DNA from: Methanobacteriota archaeon
Lineage (GTDB): Archaea > Halobacteriota > Methanocellia > Methanocellales > Methanocellaceae
Assembly: GCA_023436075.1 (NCBI GenBank)
Contig: JAEZKS010000014.1
Location: 1 to 8,020, forward strand
Length of the DNA stretch: 8,020 bases
Reading direction: 5' to 3'
Shown: one piece after another, positions 1-6,351 of the stretch
How positions within the stretch are numbered: the first letter of the stretch is position 1
Layout of the letters: each line of letters begins with the position of its first letter
Translations under genes and position numbers: made by a program
Notes under the pieces: model-generated
What the model was told of the DNA's origin: nothing
Database searches by the model: none
What the model saw: only the letters and a program-made list of their open reading frames with translations

Positions 1-166
1 CATCCATACCCATCGTCACTGCGTTTAAGGCCAACAGCAGGAGGATGCCGAAGACGACGATAAACCGCTTGCTCGTGAAATGGTCTCTGAACTCCTTTTC
101 GGCGATGATTAGCTCAGGCCTTTTGAAGAACACGGGGCGGTCCCTTGCCTTTGCACGATCGCTCAT
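1..166 (-). CDS. ABC-2 type transporter permease, third tandem copy (partial, N-terminus only)
   Basis: Only the first 55 codons lie in the window; the gene continues off the left edge. The ATG (166-164) overlaps the stop of the upstream permease as ATGA, which implies coupled translation, and GAGGGTGG about 7 nt upstream is a good Shine-Dalgarno. After a 15-residue N-terminal extension (MSDRAKARDRPVFFK) comes RPELIIAEKEFRDHFTSKRF and then the first hydrophobic helix (about residues 36-51). This is nearly identical to the starts of the two upstream permeases. By homology it is a membrane subunit of the exporter powered by the ATPase at 2565-3479. The extension is absent from the other two copies; the DNA between the other two permeases has a near-equivalent that is one base shorter. 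Family assignment is firm; substrate is unknown. Confidence 0.85.
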   Translation of the reverse strand, partial: MSDRAKARDRPVFFKRPELIIAEKEFRDHFTSKRFIVVFGILLLLALNAVTMGMD

Positions 167-1323
167 CGCACATCCACCCTCATGAAAACGATATATGCAA
201 CGCCGAACGCAGCGACGATCTCGACGATCATCGATAGCACTTTCAGCCAGCTGGCAGCCAGCGAGTCAAGCAGCGATATATGCCTGATGGGATTGGCCAT
301 AGTGTCTTCCTTCAGGATCATCGTGTAGCCGATGCCCATGTGGGTGTTGTCATTGTACATGCCGTAATCGTAGATCGGCGAGAACGTTTCCAGCAAATCG
401 GTGATCTCTGCCTGAGTAGCACTTAGCCGGTTTAGATACTTGCTACGTTCGGTATCTTCGAAACTGGTGTATATCTGATAATTCACGGTCCCGTTCTCGA
501 TCGAGGCATTGTCGATAACTGAGGGCGCATAGGGATACTCGTCCTGCGGCGCAGGGCCGACGATGCCCTTGGCGATCGTGTAGGAAAGCCATGATGCCGT
601 TATCGTATAAATGAATATGAGGAATATCACTCCGACAGTCATTATCGCCGCGACCGCGGCATTTTTAGACAGCGATGAGACCATCATGGCCAGAGCGAAG
701 AACACCGTGCAATACAGCATCGATACGAGGAAAAACAGGAAGATCCTGATCAGGTCTTCGGCGCCCGGCACGACGCCTCTCAACATTACGATGGCGATGG
801 TGATCGAGAAAGCTGCGATCATTGCGCATGCCAGCGCGGCCATGGCGCCAATGGTCTTGCCGTTCACTATCGCATCACGGTAGATCGGACTGGCGACCAG
901 GAACTTAAGGGAACCCTCATCTTTCTCCCGGGCGATCTGGTCGAAGCCCAGCGAAGCACCCAGGACCATGCCTAGGTATATGAACAGTATGATCATGCTC
1001 TGGAAAATTTGCAGGATCGACGGCAGCGGTGGGTTCAGGTACCTGTCGAGGTCGTCCTGCAATTCCTGGATCAATTGGGGGGAGTCGCCTCGCTCCTCCG
1101 TTTCATGGATCCTCTGCTGGTAACTCTGGATAATCCGCTGTGTATCGGGATTGGTCGTGTCCTTCTGCTCTTTATATTGATCGAGCTGTCGGTTATATGA
1201 GTCCATGCCTGAATTAATCGCATAGATTCCCAATAGCAGCATGATGCCGAATATCACGACGAATCGCTTGCTTGTGACGTGATCCCTGAACTCTTTTTCG
1301 GCAATAATCAGTTCAGGCCTCAT
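163..1323 (-). CDS. ABC-2 type transporter permease, second tandem copy
   Basis: A 386-residue membrane protein of the ABC-2 permease superfamily (NosY/ABC2_membrane-like), expected to form the membrane channel of an exporter. Hydrophobic segments are at about 21-40, 103-126, 157-181, 189-216, 222-249 and 357-380, giving six helices. A polar, helix-prone outer loop (41-102) separates helices 1 and 2. The cytoplasmic stretch FDQIAREKDEGSLKFLVASP (127-146) is the typical coupling region that contacts the ATPase. A second large outer loop (250-356) precedes the last helix. The ATG at 1323 lines up with the start of the upstream paralogue (MRPELI); GAGG lies 7 nt before it. By hand count, 71 of the first 100 residues match that paralogue. 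The downstream gene starts inside its stop codon. Substrate cannot be read from sequence. Confidence 0.9.
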   Translation of the reverse strand: MRPELIIAEKEFRDHVTSKRFVVIFGIMLLLGIYAINSGMDSYNRQLDQYKEQKDTTNPDTQRIIQSYQQRIHETEERGDSPQLIQELQDDLDRYLNPPLPSILQIFQSMIILFIYLGMVLGASLGFDQIAREKDEGSLKFLVASPIYRDAIVNGKTIGAMAALACAMIAAFSITIAIVMLRGVVPGAEDLIRIFLFFLVSMLYCTVFFALAMMVSSLSKNAAVAAIMTVGVIFLIFIYTITASWLSYTIAKGIVGPAPQDEYPYAPSVIDNASIENGTVNYQIYTSFEDTERSKYLNRLSATQAEITDLLETFSPIYDYGMYNDNTHMGIGYTMILKEDTMANPIRHISLLDSLAASWLKVLSMIVEIVAAFGVAYIVFMRVDVR

Positions 1324-1364
1324 GTCATGGCCTCGTCGGCACTTGCACGGGTCTGATCGATCAT
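1320..1364 (-). other. 14-codon mini-frame between two permease genes (possible decayed N-terminal extension)
   Basis: Its ATG overlaps the stop of the 400-residue permease as ATGA, and its own TGA overlaps the ATG of the 386-residue permease as a second ATGA. It would encode MIDQTRASADEAMT. In position and upstream sequence (ATGAGG in the end of the previous gene serving as Shine-Dalgarno) it matches the true start of the third permease, which reads through 15 codons into RPELI. Here the stretch from ATG to the shared AGGCCTGA is 44 nt instead of 45, so the frame ends and translation would have to restart at 1323. It may be a translated coupling peptide, a frameshifted extension, or only a spacer. 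No data on expression. Confidence 0.4.
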
Positions 1365-2563
1365 CTGACGTCGGTCCTCATGAACGCCACATAAGCGATC
1401 CCGAACGCGGCCATGATCTCGGCGATCATGATCAGTGTTCTCATCCAGACGCTGGATAGCGAGTCCAGGATCGACATATCCTGCGGCTGCCGGTCGGTGC
1501 TCGGTACGTACATGTAAACAGCCGTGTTCTGTCTGGTGATCATCGCCTGTCCGACGCCCATATGGCCGTAGCCGAGGTAGCCGCTGAAACTGTCGATAGG
1601 CGAAAAAGCCGACAGTATGCCTGAAATGTCAGCCTGGGTCTGGGTCCGTCGGTTCGAATAGTTCTGGTACTCGCTATAGTATTCCTGATATCCGCTATCG
1701 TCATACGTCGATGGGTATGTGGTGGTACCTCCCTCCGATTCGTTCACGACGACGACCGGATAATGCGGTTGTAGATAGTTATAGACGGGCGGAGGGCCGA
1801 GTATGCTGTCTGTTATCATGTTCGCCGCGAGCACAGCCAGCACTGTGTATACGAAAACAGCGAACACCATGCCCACGGTGAAAATGGCTGCCATAGCCGT
1901 GTTCTTCGAGAGCGCCGACATCACCATGGCAAGGGCAAAGAATACCATGCAGTACAGCAACCCTGCGATGAAAAACAGGGTGACCCTGATCATGTCGTCC
2001 AGGCCAGGCACGACACCCTTCAGCAGCACGATCGCTATGGTGATGGCAAAGGCGGCAACCATCGCAGATCCAAGCGTCAGGATCGCTCCGATCGTCTTGC
2101 CGTTGATGATAGCGTCCCGGTAGATCGGACTGGAGACCAGGAACTTCAGGGACCCTTCATCCCGTTCCCTGGCGATCTGGTCGAAGCCCAGCGCGGCCCC
2201 GAGGATCATGCCCACGAAGGTGAAAAGGAGTAGCATGGCATTGAAAATCTGGAGTACCGACGGCATCTGCGGGTTCAGATACCTGTCAAGAGTGTCCTGC
2301 ATCGTCTGGATGGACTGAGGCGGGTCGCCCCGGTCCTTTGCATCCTGGATCATTTGCTGGTAATTATCGATTATCCGTTTGGTGTCCGGGTTGCTCACGT
2401 CTGCCTGCTTTTTATAACTATCCAGCTGCTGATTGTACGAGTCCATGCCCAGATTGATTGAATATATGGCCAGCAACAGCATAATGCCGAAGATCAGGAT
2501 GAACCGCTTGCTGGTGATGTGGTCCCTGAACTCCTTCTCCGCAACGATCAGTTCCGGTCTCAC
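1361..2563 (-). CDS. ABC-2 type transporter permease, first tandem copy
   Basis: A 400-residue ABC-2 type permease with the same layout as its neighbour: helix 1 at about 21-40, polar outer loop 41-102, helices at about 103-126, 157-181, 189-216 and 222-250, a large outer loop (about 251-368) and a final helix at about 371-394. The cytoplasmic coupling stretch reads FDQIARERDEGSLKFLVSSP (127-146). The start is GTG at 2563, one base after the ATPase stop, with AAGGGGGT 6 nt upstream; this start also aligns with the paralogue. The two copies align without gaps for about 240 residues and then differ strongly in the outer loop. This copy has a tyrosine-rich patch there (PSTYDDSGYQEYYSEY). It is presumably a partner of the ATPase encoded just upstream, perhaps as a heterodimer with a sister permease. 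Confidence 0.9.
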   Translation of the reverse strand: MRPELIVAEKEFRDHITSKRFILIFGIMLLLAIYSINLGMDSYNQQLDSYKKQADVSNPDTKRIIDNYQQMIQDAKDRGDPPQSIQTMQDTLDRYLNPQMPSVLQIFNAMLLLFTFVGMILGAALGFDQIARERDEGSLKFLVSSPIYRDAIINGKTIGAILTLGSAMVAAFAITIAIVLLKGVVPGLDDMIRVTLFFIAGLLYCMVFFALAMVMSALSKNTAMAAIFTVGMVFAVFVYTVLAVLAANMITDSILGPPPVYNYLQPHYPVVVVNESEGGTTTYPSTYDDSGYQEYYSEYQNYSNRRTQTQADISGILSAFSPIDSFSGYLGYGHMGVGQAMITRQNTAVYMYVPSTDRQPQDMSILDSLSSVWMRTLIMIAEIMAAFGIAYVAFMRTDVR

Positions 2564-2564
2564 G

Positions 2565-3479
2565 TCAGACCCCCTTGTAGACTGTCTCCAGGAAGATGTC
2601 TTCCAGCGACTCCTCTTCCATCCGCAGTTCTATCAGCCGCGCGCCGCTCCGCACCAGCTCGACAGCTATCTCATCCCTTATATCCGAGCGTGTCCTGATG
2701 ATCGCGCTTCCGTCGTTATATGCCGCATCGGTGATCTGAGCATTGGTCAGCCGGGGCATCTCGCCTTTGACCTTGACGATGATCCTGAACTCCTTCTCCC
2801 CGCGCATCTTTGCCTTGACCTCGTCCAGCGTGCCCTGGGAGACGATCTTGCCTTTAGAGATGATGCAGACCGTATTGCAGATGTGCTGCACTTCGCTGAG
2901 CACGTGCGATGAGAAAAAGATGGTCTTGCCGGCAGCCGCCTGTTCTTTGATGATGTTCCTGAAATGTACCATGCCTTCAGGATCGACGCCGATGGTCGGC
3001 TCGTCCAGGAAAATAACCTCCGGGTCATTGATTAAGGCACGGGCGAGGCCGAGACGCTGCCGCATGCCCCGGGAATAGGCCCCAGTGGGCTTATCGACCT
3101 TAGCCAGCCCTACCGTTTCGATCAGGGAAGCGATCTTCGTTTCGGCGGCAGCGCCCTCGATGCCATACAGCCTGGCGAAGTATTTCAGATTGCGCGTGGC
3201 GTCCATGTGGGCGTAAAAACCGAACCCGTCCGGCAGATAGCCGATAGTCTTCTTTACTTCGATCGGATGCCGGGCCACATGGAAGCCGTTCACGAAGCAC
3301 TGTCCCTCTGTCGGCTCGATGAGGCCGGTCAGCATGCCGATGGTCGTGGTCTTGCCCGCTCCGTTGGGGCCAACGAAGCCGCAGATATCACCTTTCTTGA
3401 CCTCTATGTTGATAGAGTCGACAGCTTTCGCTTTTTTGTAGACCTTCGTCAGGTTTTCCGCTTTGATCGCAACAGACAT
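2565..3479 (-). CDS. ABC transporter ATP-binding protein (ABC-2 exporter type)
   Basis: A 304-residue cytoplasmic ATPase that powers the permeases encoded directly downstream. All nucleotide-binding motifs are present: Walker A GPNGAGKT (37-44), the Q-loop position in IGYLPD (79-84, with Asp instead of the usual Gln/Glu), the signature YSRGMRQR (135-142), Walker B VIFLDEP (155-161), D-loop GVDPEG (164-169) and the switch histidine in SSHVLSE (H192). Residues about 226-304 form the extra C-terminal domain common in ABC-2 exporter ATPases, ending with SLEDIFLETV. The ATG at 3479 has only a weak Shine-Dalgarno (GGTATTGAG) and sits close to a TATA-like element, so the mRNA leader is probably very short. 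It is the first gene of the operon and the only ATPase for at least three permeases. Drug, lipid, copper or peptide export are all possible; substrate unknown. Confidence 0.93.
   Translation of the reverse strand: MSVAIKAENLTKVYKKAKAVDSINIEVKKGDICGFVGPNGAGKTTTIGMLTGLIEPTEGQCFVNGFHVARHPIEVKKTIGYLPDGFGFYAHMDATRNLKYFARLYGIEGAAAETKIASLIETVGLAKVDKPTGAYSRGMRQRLGLARALINDPEVIFLDEPTIGVDPEGMVHFRNIIKEQAAAGKTIFFSSHVLSEVQHICNTVCIISKGKIVSQGTLDEVKAKMRGEKEFRIIVKVKGEMPRLTNAQITDAAYNDGSAIIRTRSDIRDEIAVELVRSGARLIELRMEEESLEDIFLETVYKGV
2569..2576 (-). promoter_or_regulatory. Shine-Dalgarno site for the first permease
   Basis: AAGGGGGT on the minus strand lies inside the last codons of the ATPase gene, with 6 nt between the G-run and the GTG at 2563. 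It supports the GTG start and reinitiation directly after the ATPase stop. Confidence 0.6.
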
Positions 3480-3501
3480 CTCAATACCGGCCGCTGATAT
3501 A

Positions 3502-3517
3502 ATATTAGCTATATATC
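3502..3517 (-). promoter_or_regulatory. Probable TATA-box promoter of the ABC operon
   Basis: On the minus strand GATATATAGCTAATAT lies 22 nt or more ahead of the ATPase ATG, within a strongly AT-rich block (3495-3545). Archaeal transcription starts about 25 nt after the TATA centre, which would place the start within a few bases of the ATG. No clear BRE is seen. The 13-mer ATATAGCTAATAT recurs before the corA gene at 6676-6688. Confidence 0.5.
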
Positions 3518-3596
3518 AACGGCAAAGTAATATTAATTATTTCTCTCAGAATCGTTTAATCACAGAGACCTTGCATTCGAGAAGAGCGCCCAACGG

Positions 3597-3640
3597 CGTT
3601 GGCATGAGCGTTCGTCGTCGTTGGCATGAGCGTTCGTCGC
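3597..3640. repeat. 22-nt tandem duplication
   Basis: Two adjacent 22-nt copies, each starting CGTTGGCATGAGCGTTCGTC, differ only in the last base (21 of 22 identical). A fragment, TGGCATGAG, recurs at 3670-3678. CGTTCGTCGC (3631-3640) also has a perfect reverse complement at 3816-3825 inside the neighbouring inverted repeat. There are too few copies, and no spacers, for a CRISPR array. Confidence 0.85.
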
Positions 3641-3706
3641 GGTCACGCGCGCATGCGAGAGCAAGAGCATGGCATGAGACGATTGCCGGGCATTGTTTTA
3701 ACGTTA

Positions 3707-3870
3707 CCTCTGCGGCCTCTGCGCCTTCTCTGCGCTCGCTGCGGGAATAAAACGGTTCTCTGGTACTCGACGCTTAGTCTAAACAAGGCAACGTCGCAGT
3801 CCTTATTAATTCAATGCGACGAACGATTATTCTCGCAGAGGCCGCAGGGGAGACGCAGAGGGCGCAGAGG
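3707..3870. repeat. Long imperfect inverted repeat of CCTCTGCG units
   Basis: The left arm (3707-3750) and the reverse complement of the right arm (3827-3870) align without gaps over 44 nt with about 36 matches. Each arm has four CTCTGCG-like units followed by GAATAA or similar. About 76 nt separate the arms. The arms could fold into a large stem in RNA or single-stranded DNA, or be two inverted insertions of the same short element. No open frame, so no transposase is carried. Confidence 0.75.
3792..3821. repeat. Small hairpin inside the inverted repeat
   Basis: CGTCGCA (3792-3798) pairs perfectly with TGCGACG (3815-3821) across a 16-nt AT-rich loop. It sits between the CCTCTGCG arms. Function is unknown. 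Confidence 0.5.
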
Positions 3871-3900
3871 ACTATGTAAACGAGAGCCCGCTGACGGTCA

Positions 3901-5364
3901 TCAGTTTTTAGCCTGATTCTTGCCCTTGATATACTCATCGATGGCTTTCGAGGCTTCCTTCGCCTGTCCCATGGCGCTTATGACCGTGGCCGACCCGGAG
4001 ACTGCGTCGCCGCCGGCGAACACGCCTTCCCGCGACGTCATGAATGTATACTCATCCACTTCGATGGCGCCATGCCTGTCCAGCTTGAGCCCGGGAGTCA
4101 TCTTTGACAGCAACGGGTTCGGAGAGTTGCCGATCGCGACGATGACGGCGTCGGCGTCGATGATCGTCTCGCTGCCTGACACTGCTACCGGCCTGGCCCT
4201 GCCAGACTCGTCCGGCTCGGACAGCTCCATGCGGACGCATTCGATGCCTTTGACCCATCCCTTCTCGTCGCCGACGATGCGCTTCGGATTGGTCAGGAGC
4301 CGGAACTCGATGCCTTCCTCACGGGCGTGATCGACCTCTTCGCGCCTGGCGGGCATCTCGGCCTCGCCCCGGCGATAGATGAGATAGACGTGAGCGCCCA
4401 GGCGCCGCGCAGTACGCGCCGCGTCCATGGCCACGTTGCCGCCGCCGACCACTGCGACGTGCTTGCCTTTTTTAATGGGCGTATCGTAGTCTTCGCGGAA
4501 AGCCTTCATCAGGTTGACCCTGGTCAGGTATTCGTTAGCAGAATAGACTCCGCAGAGATTTTCGCCCGGTATCCCGAGGAAGTTCGGAGCCCCGGCACCG
4601 CTGCCGATGAAGACGGCATCGTACTCTCCTAGCAGGTCGTCCACGGTGACGGTCCGACCCACGATCTGGTCCAGTCGTATCTCGACGCCGAGGCCGCGCA
4701 CATAGTCAACCTCTTTAGCGACGATATCCTTGGGCAGCCGGAACTCAGGGATGCCGTATGCCAGCACGCCGCCAGGCACATGCAGCGCCTCGAAGATGAC
4801 CACTTTGTAGCCCATCTTCGCCAGCTCGCCCGCGGCGGTCAGGCCGGCGGGGCCGGAACCGACTATGGCGACCATATGGCCGTTGGGTGGCTGTGTCTCC
4901 GTCTTTTCAATGGCCTGGACGTCGGCGGCGTATCGCTCCAGCCGGCCGATGGACAGTGGCTTCCACTTCATGCCAAGGATGCAGAGCTTTTCGCACTGCG
5001 TCTCCTGGGGGCAGACTCTCCCGCAGATAGCCGGCAGGCTGTTCTTATCCTTGAGCGTCCTTGCGGCTTCCTGTGGCTTGCCTTCCGCGATCTCAGTGAC
5101 GAACTTCGGGATGTCGATGCCCACCGGGCAGCCCTCGACGCACATGGGCGTCTTGCACTTCAGGCAGCGCTTCGCCTCTTTTTGCGCCTCTTCGGCCGTG
5201 TAGGTGCCTGTCACTTCTCGGAAGTTCTTTATGCGCTCTTCCGGGGGCTGCTCGGCAGGCTGCACCCGGTGGCGGCGGTCCACGACTTTTTCAGGCGGAG
5301 CGGCCGTGGCTGTGGCTCCGGCCTTCTTGCGCTTCAGGAAGTCGTCTATCTTCTCTGCAGACAC
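3901..5364 (-). CDS. gltA/nfnB: NADPH-dependent glutamate synthase small-chain-like large subunit of NfnAB / sulfide dehydrogenase
   Basis: A 487-residue soluble flavoprotein of the GltD/DPYD-like family. An N-terminal iron-sulfur domain has eight cysteines for two [4Fe-4S] clusters: C67, C70, C75, C79 and C114, C118, C124, C128; in the Nfn family a Glu in PQETQC (E121 here) is reported as a cluster ligand. Next comes an FAD site GSGPAG (169-174), then the NAD(P) site GGGNVAMD (307-314) followed by RR (331-332), which suits the NADPH phosphate, and a second FAD motif GVFAGGDAVSG (447-457). Together with the small subunit encoded upstream it should form a heterodimer moving electrons between NADPH, NADH and ferredoxin (NfnB/SudA). 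The GTG start at 5364 overlaps the upstream gene by 19 nt, which suggests coupled translation; no good Shine-Dalgarno is visible. It is about 20 residues longer than usual, owing to a Lys/Ala/Pro-rich N-terminus (1-40). True glutamate synthase is unlikely, since no large subunit is nearby. Confidence 0.9.
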   Translation of the reverse strand: MSAEKIDDFLKRKKAGATATAAPPEKVVDRRHRVQPAEQPPEERIKNFREVTGTYTAEEAQKEAKRCLKCKTPMCVEGCPVGIDIPKFVTEIAEGKPQEAARTLKDKNSLPAICGRVCPQETQCEKLCILGMKWKPLSIGRLERYAADVQAIEKTETQPPNGHMVAIVGSGPAGLTAAGELAKMGYKVVIFEALHVPGGVLAYGIPEFRLPKDIVAKEVDYVRGLGVEIRLDQIVGRTVTVDDLLGEYDAVFIGSGAGAPNFLGIPGENLCGVYSANEYLTRVNLMKAFREDYDTPIKKGKHVAVVGGGNVAMDAARTARRLGAHVYLIYRRGEAEMPARREEVDHAREEGIEFRLLTNPKRIVGDEKGWVKGIECVRMELSEPDESGRARPVAVSGSETIIDADAVIVAIGNSPNPLLSKMTPGLKLDRHGAIEVDEYTFMTSREGVFAGGDAVSGSATVISAMGQAKEASKAIDEYIKGKNQAKN

Positions 5365-6203
5365 AGTGGCACACCGTCCTTATTATGTTCATAAGCTTCC
5401 CGGGCTGCGCCCTCCTCGGACGCATATATCCTTCCACGGGCGAGTAGCTCGTCGAAGTTGACCTCATGGGCGTCGAACTCGGGCCCGTCCACGCACGAGA
5501 ACCTGGTCTGGCCGCCTACGGTGACACGGCAGGAGCCGCACATGCCTGTGCCGTCCACCATGATCGCGTTCAGGCTGACGATCGTCTTCACGCCATGTGG
5601 CCGCGTCGTGTTGGCGACGTTCTTCATCATGATAAGAGGACCGATAGCAATAACACGGTCGATCTTTGCGCCGGACGCGATCAACTCCTGCAAAGGCTGT
5701 GTCACGAAGCCTTTGAGGCCCTTCGTGCCGTCGTCGGTAGCGATGTGCAGCTCATCGCTCACCGCACGCAGCTTGTCCTCCCAGAAAAGATAGTCGGCGC
5801 TGCGCGCTCCGATGATTGTAATGACTTTGTTTCCATGCTCTTTATACGCACGGGCGATCGGATAGATCGGCGCTATGCCGATGCCGCCGCCGATGCAGAC
5901 CACGGTGCCGCCATTGATCATCTCGCTCGGATTGCCCAGCGGTCCTGCGACGTCCTGCAGGCTCTCCCTTTCGTTCAGCGAGCATATCTCGCCGGTCGAG
6001 TGGCCGACTGGCTGCACGACCATCGTGATCGTGCCCTTTTCCCTGTCATAGTCGGCGATGGTGAGTGGCACTCGCTCGCTTTTCTCGCCTGCACGAACGA
6101 TCACGAACTGCCCGGCCTGCGCCTTTCGGGACACATGGGGCGCGTGGACGACGAGCTCCGTGGTGAACGATGCGGGCTGGGACTTAGCGATGATATTATA
6201 CAA
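5346..6203 (-). CDS. nfnA/sudB: Sulfide/dihydroorotate dehydrogenase-like FAD/NAD-binding protein (ferredoxin-NADP reductase alpha subunit)
   Basis: A 285-residue cytoplasmic FAD, NAD and [2Fe-2S] protein of the PyrK/SudB/NfnA family. The FAD-binding RVPLTI (44-49) is followed by the nucleotide-binding stretch VVCIGGGIGIAP (101-112). The C-terminal iron-sulfur motif is CGSC...C (C222, C225, C237); D217, just before it, could be the aspartate ligand reported for this family. It is expected to pair with the GltA-like subunit encoded downstream and to handle NADH. I take the TTG at 6203 as start because the resulting MYNIIAKSQ aligns with typical family starts and AGAGGAAGG lies 8 nt upstream; no in-frame ATG is available nearby. 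As the first gene of a two-gene operon it probably follows a leader of about 110 nt. Whether the complex bifurcates electrons (Nfn) or reduces polysulfide (Sud) cannot be settled from sequence. Confidence 0.9.
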   Translation of the reverse strand: MYNIIAKSQPASFTTELVVHAPHVSRKAQAGQFVIVRAGEKSERVPLTIADYDREKGTITMVVQPVGHSTGEICSLNERESLQDVAGPLGNPSEMINGGTVVCIGGGIGIAPIYPIARAYKEHGNKVITIIGARSADYLFWEDKLRAVSDELHIATDDGTKGLKGFVTQPLQELIASGAKIDRVIAIGPLIMMKNVANTTRPHGVKTIVSLNAIMVDGTGMCGSCRVTVGGQTRFSCVDGPEFDAHEVNFDELLARGRIYASEEGAAREAYEHNKDGVPLCLQRR

Positions 6204-6211
6204 TGCGATTT

Positions 6212-6220
6212 CCTTCCTCT
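6212..6220 (-). promoter_or_regulatory. Shine-Dalgarno deciding the TTG start of nfnA/sudB
   Basis: AGAGGAAGG on the minus strand is followed by 8 nt and then TTG at 6203. This spacing, together with the family-like N-terminus, supports the unusual start codon. Confidence 0.65.
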
Positions 6221-6299
6221 GTTTACCGGGTCGGCTTTAGAGAATATCCTGACATCCCATAAAATACTTTCTTTAGAGGAGATCAGGAGCTTTACCTGA

Positions 6300-6311
6300 G
6301 CAGGCACCTGC
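6300..6311. promoter_or_regulatory. Small dyad in the nfnA/sudB leader
   Basis: GCAGG-CA-CCTGC is a perfect 5+5 dyad. It lies about 30-40 nt downstream of the probable TATA box on the minus strand, near the expected transcription start, a position suited to a repressor site. Short palindromes also arise by chance. Confidence 0.25.
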
Positions 6312-6341
6312 CGCCCTGCCAGATTAAATTATTAAGGTTAA

Positions 6342-6351
6342 TTTATATAAA
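6342..6351 (-). promoter_or_regulatory. TATA-box for the nfnA/sudB-gltA operon (palindromic)
   Basis: TTTATATAAA is a perfect palindrome inside an AT-rich block (6324-6356) and matches the archaeal TATA consensus on either strand. Minus-strand transcription would begin near 6316-6320, giving a leader of about 115 nt before the TTG. Plus-strand use is possible, but a better rightward promoter lies at 6381-6395. Confidence 0.55.

Larger units (their letters stand above)
1..2563 (-). repeat. Tandem triplication of permease genes
   Basis: Three homologous permease genes lie head to tail. DNA identity is still visible in conserved spots: 23 identical bases at 931-953 and 2171-2193 (coding FDQIAR and flanks), and another near-identical block around 879-900 and 2119-2140. 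All copies share the RPELI-AEKEFRDH start, and the two complete copies share the ending FM-R-DVR. This points to duplication within the lineage, old enough for silent sites and outer loops to have diverged. Confidence 0.8.
3480..3900. other. Non-coding gap with promoter and repeat cluster
   Basis: This 421-nt gap between the ATPase start and the end of the oxidoreductase operon has no credible gene; frames open across it are built from repeats and lack family features. Besides the ABC promoter it contains a 22-nt tandem repeat, an inverted pair of CCTCTGCG arrays, and three copies of a related end sequence: minus 3548-3567 (CTCTGTGATTAAACGATTCT), plus 3738-3758 (GCTGCGGGAATAAAACGGTTC and similar) and minus 3822-3840 (CTGCGAGAATAATCGTTC). 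Such CTCTGCG / CACAGAG-type arrays occur between genes in many unrelated genomes, from general recollection. No transcription terminator for the operon on the right is evident. Confidence 0.6.

Noticed and set aside
3597..3678. CRISPR array
   Set aside because: Only two contiguous 22-nt copies plus a 9-nt fragment, no unique spacers and no cas genes.
3463..3916. Two overlapping plus-strand frames across the repeat cluster
   Set aside because: The products are translations of the 22-nt and CCTCTGCG repeats, and one starts antisense within the ATPase gene.
3901..5364. True glutamate synthase small subunit
   Set aside because: The adjacent SudB/NfnA-type gene and absence of a large glutamate synthase gene make an Nfn/Sud complex more likely, although databases often use the glutamate synthase name.
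4780..5394. 204-codon open frame on the plus strand opposite the GltA-like gene
   Set aside because: It mirrors the cysteine-motif region of a real gene, with a Leu/Arg/Ala-rich low-information product and no Shine-Dalgarno argument.
5466..6299. 277-codon open frame on the plus strand opposite nfnA/sudB
   Set aside because: It is antisense to a gene with clear FAD, NAD and [2Fe-2S] motifs; the product has no recognisable domain and arises from GC-rich codon bias.
6101..6307. 68-codon minus-strand frame overlapping the nfnA/sudB start
   Set aside because: It starts at a GTG inside the leader dyad and runs out of frame into a well-supported gene; no family features.
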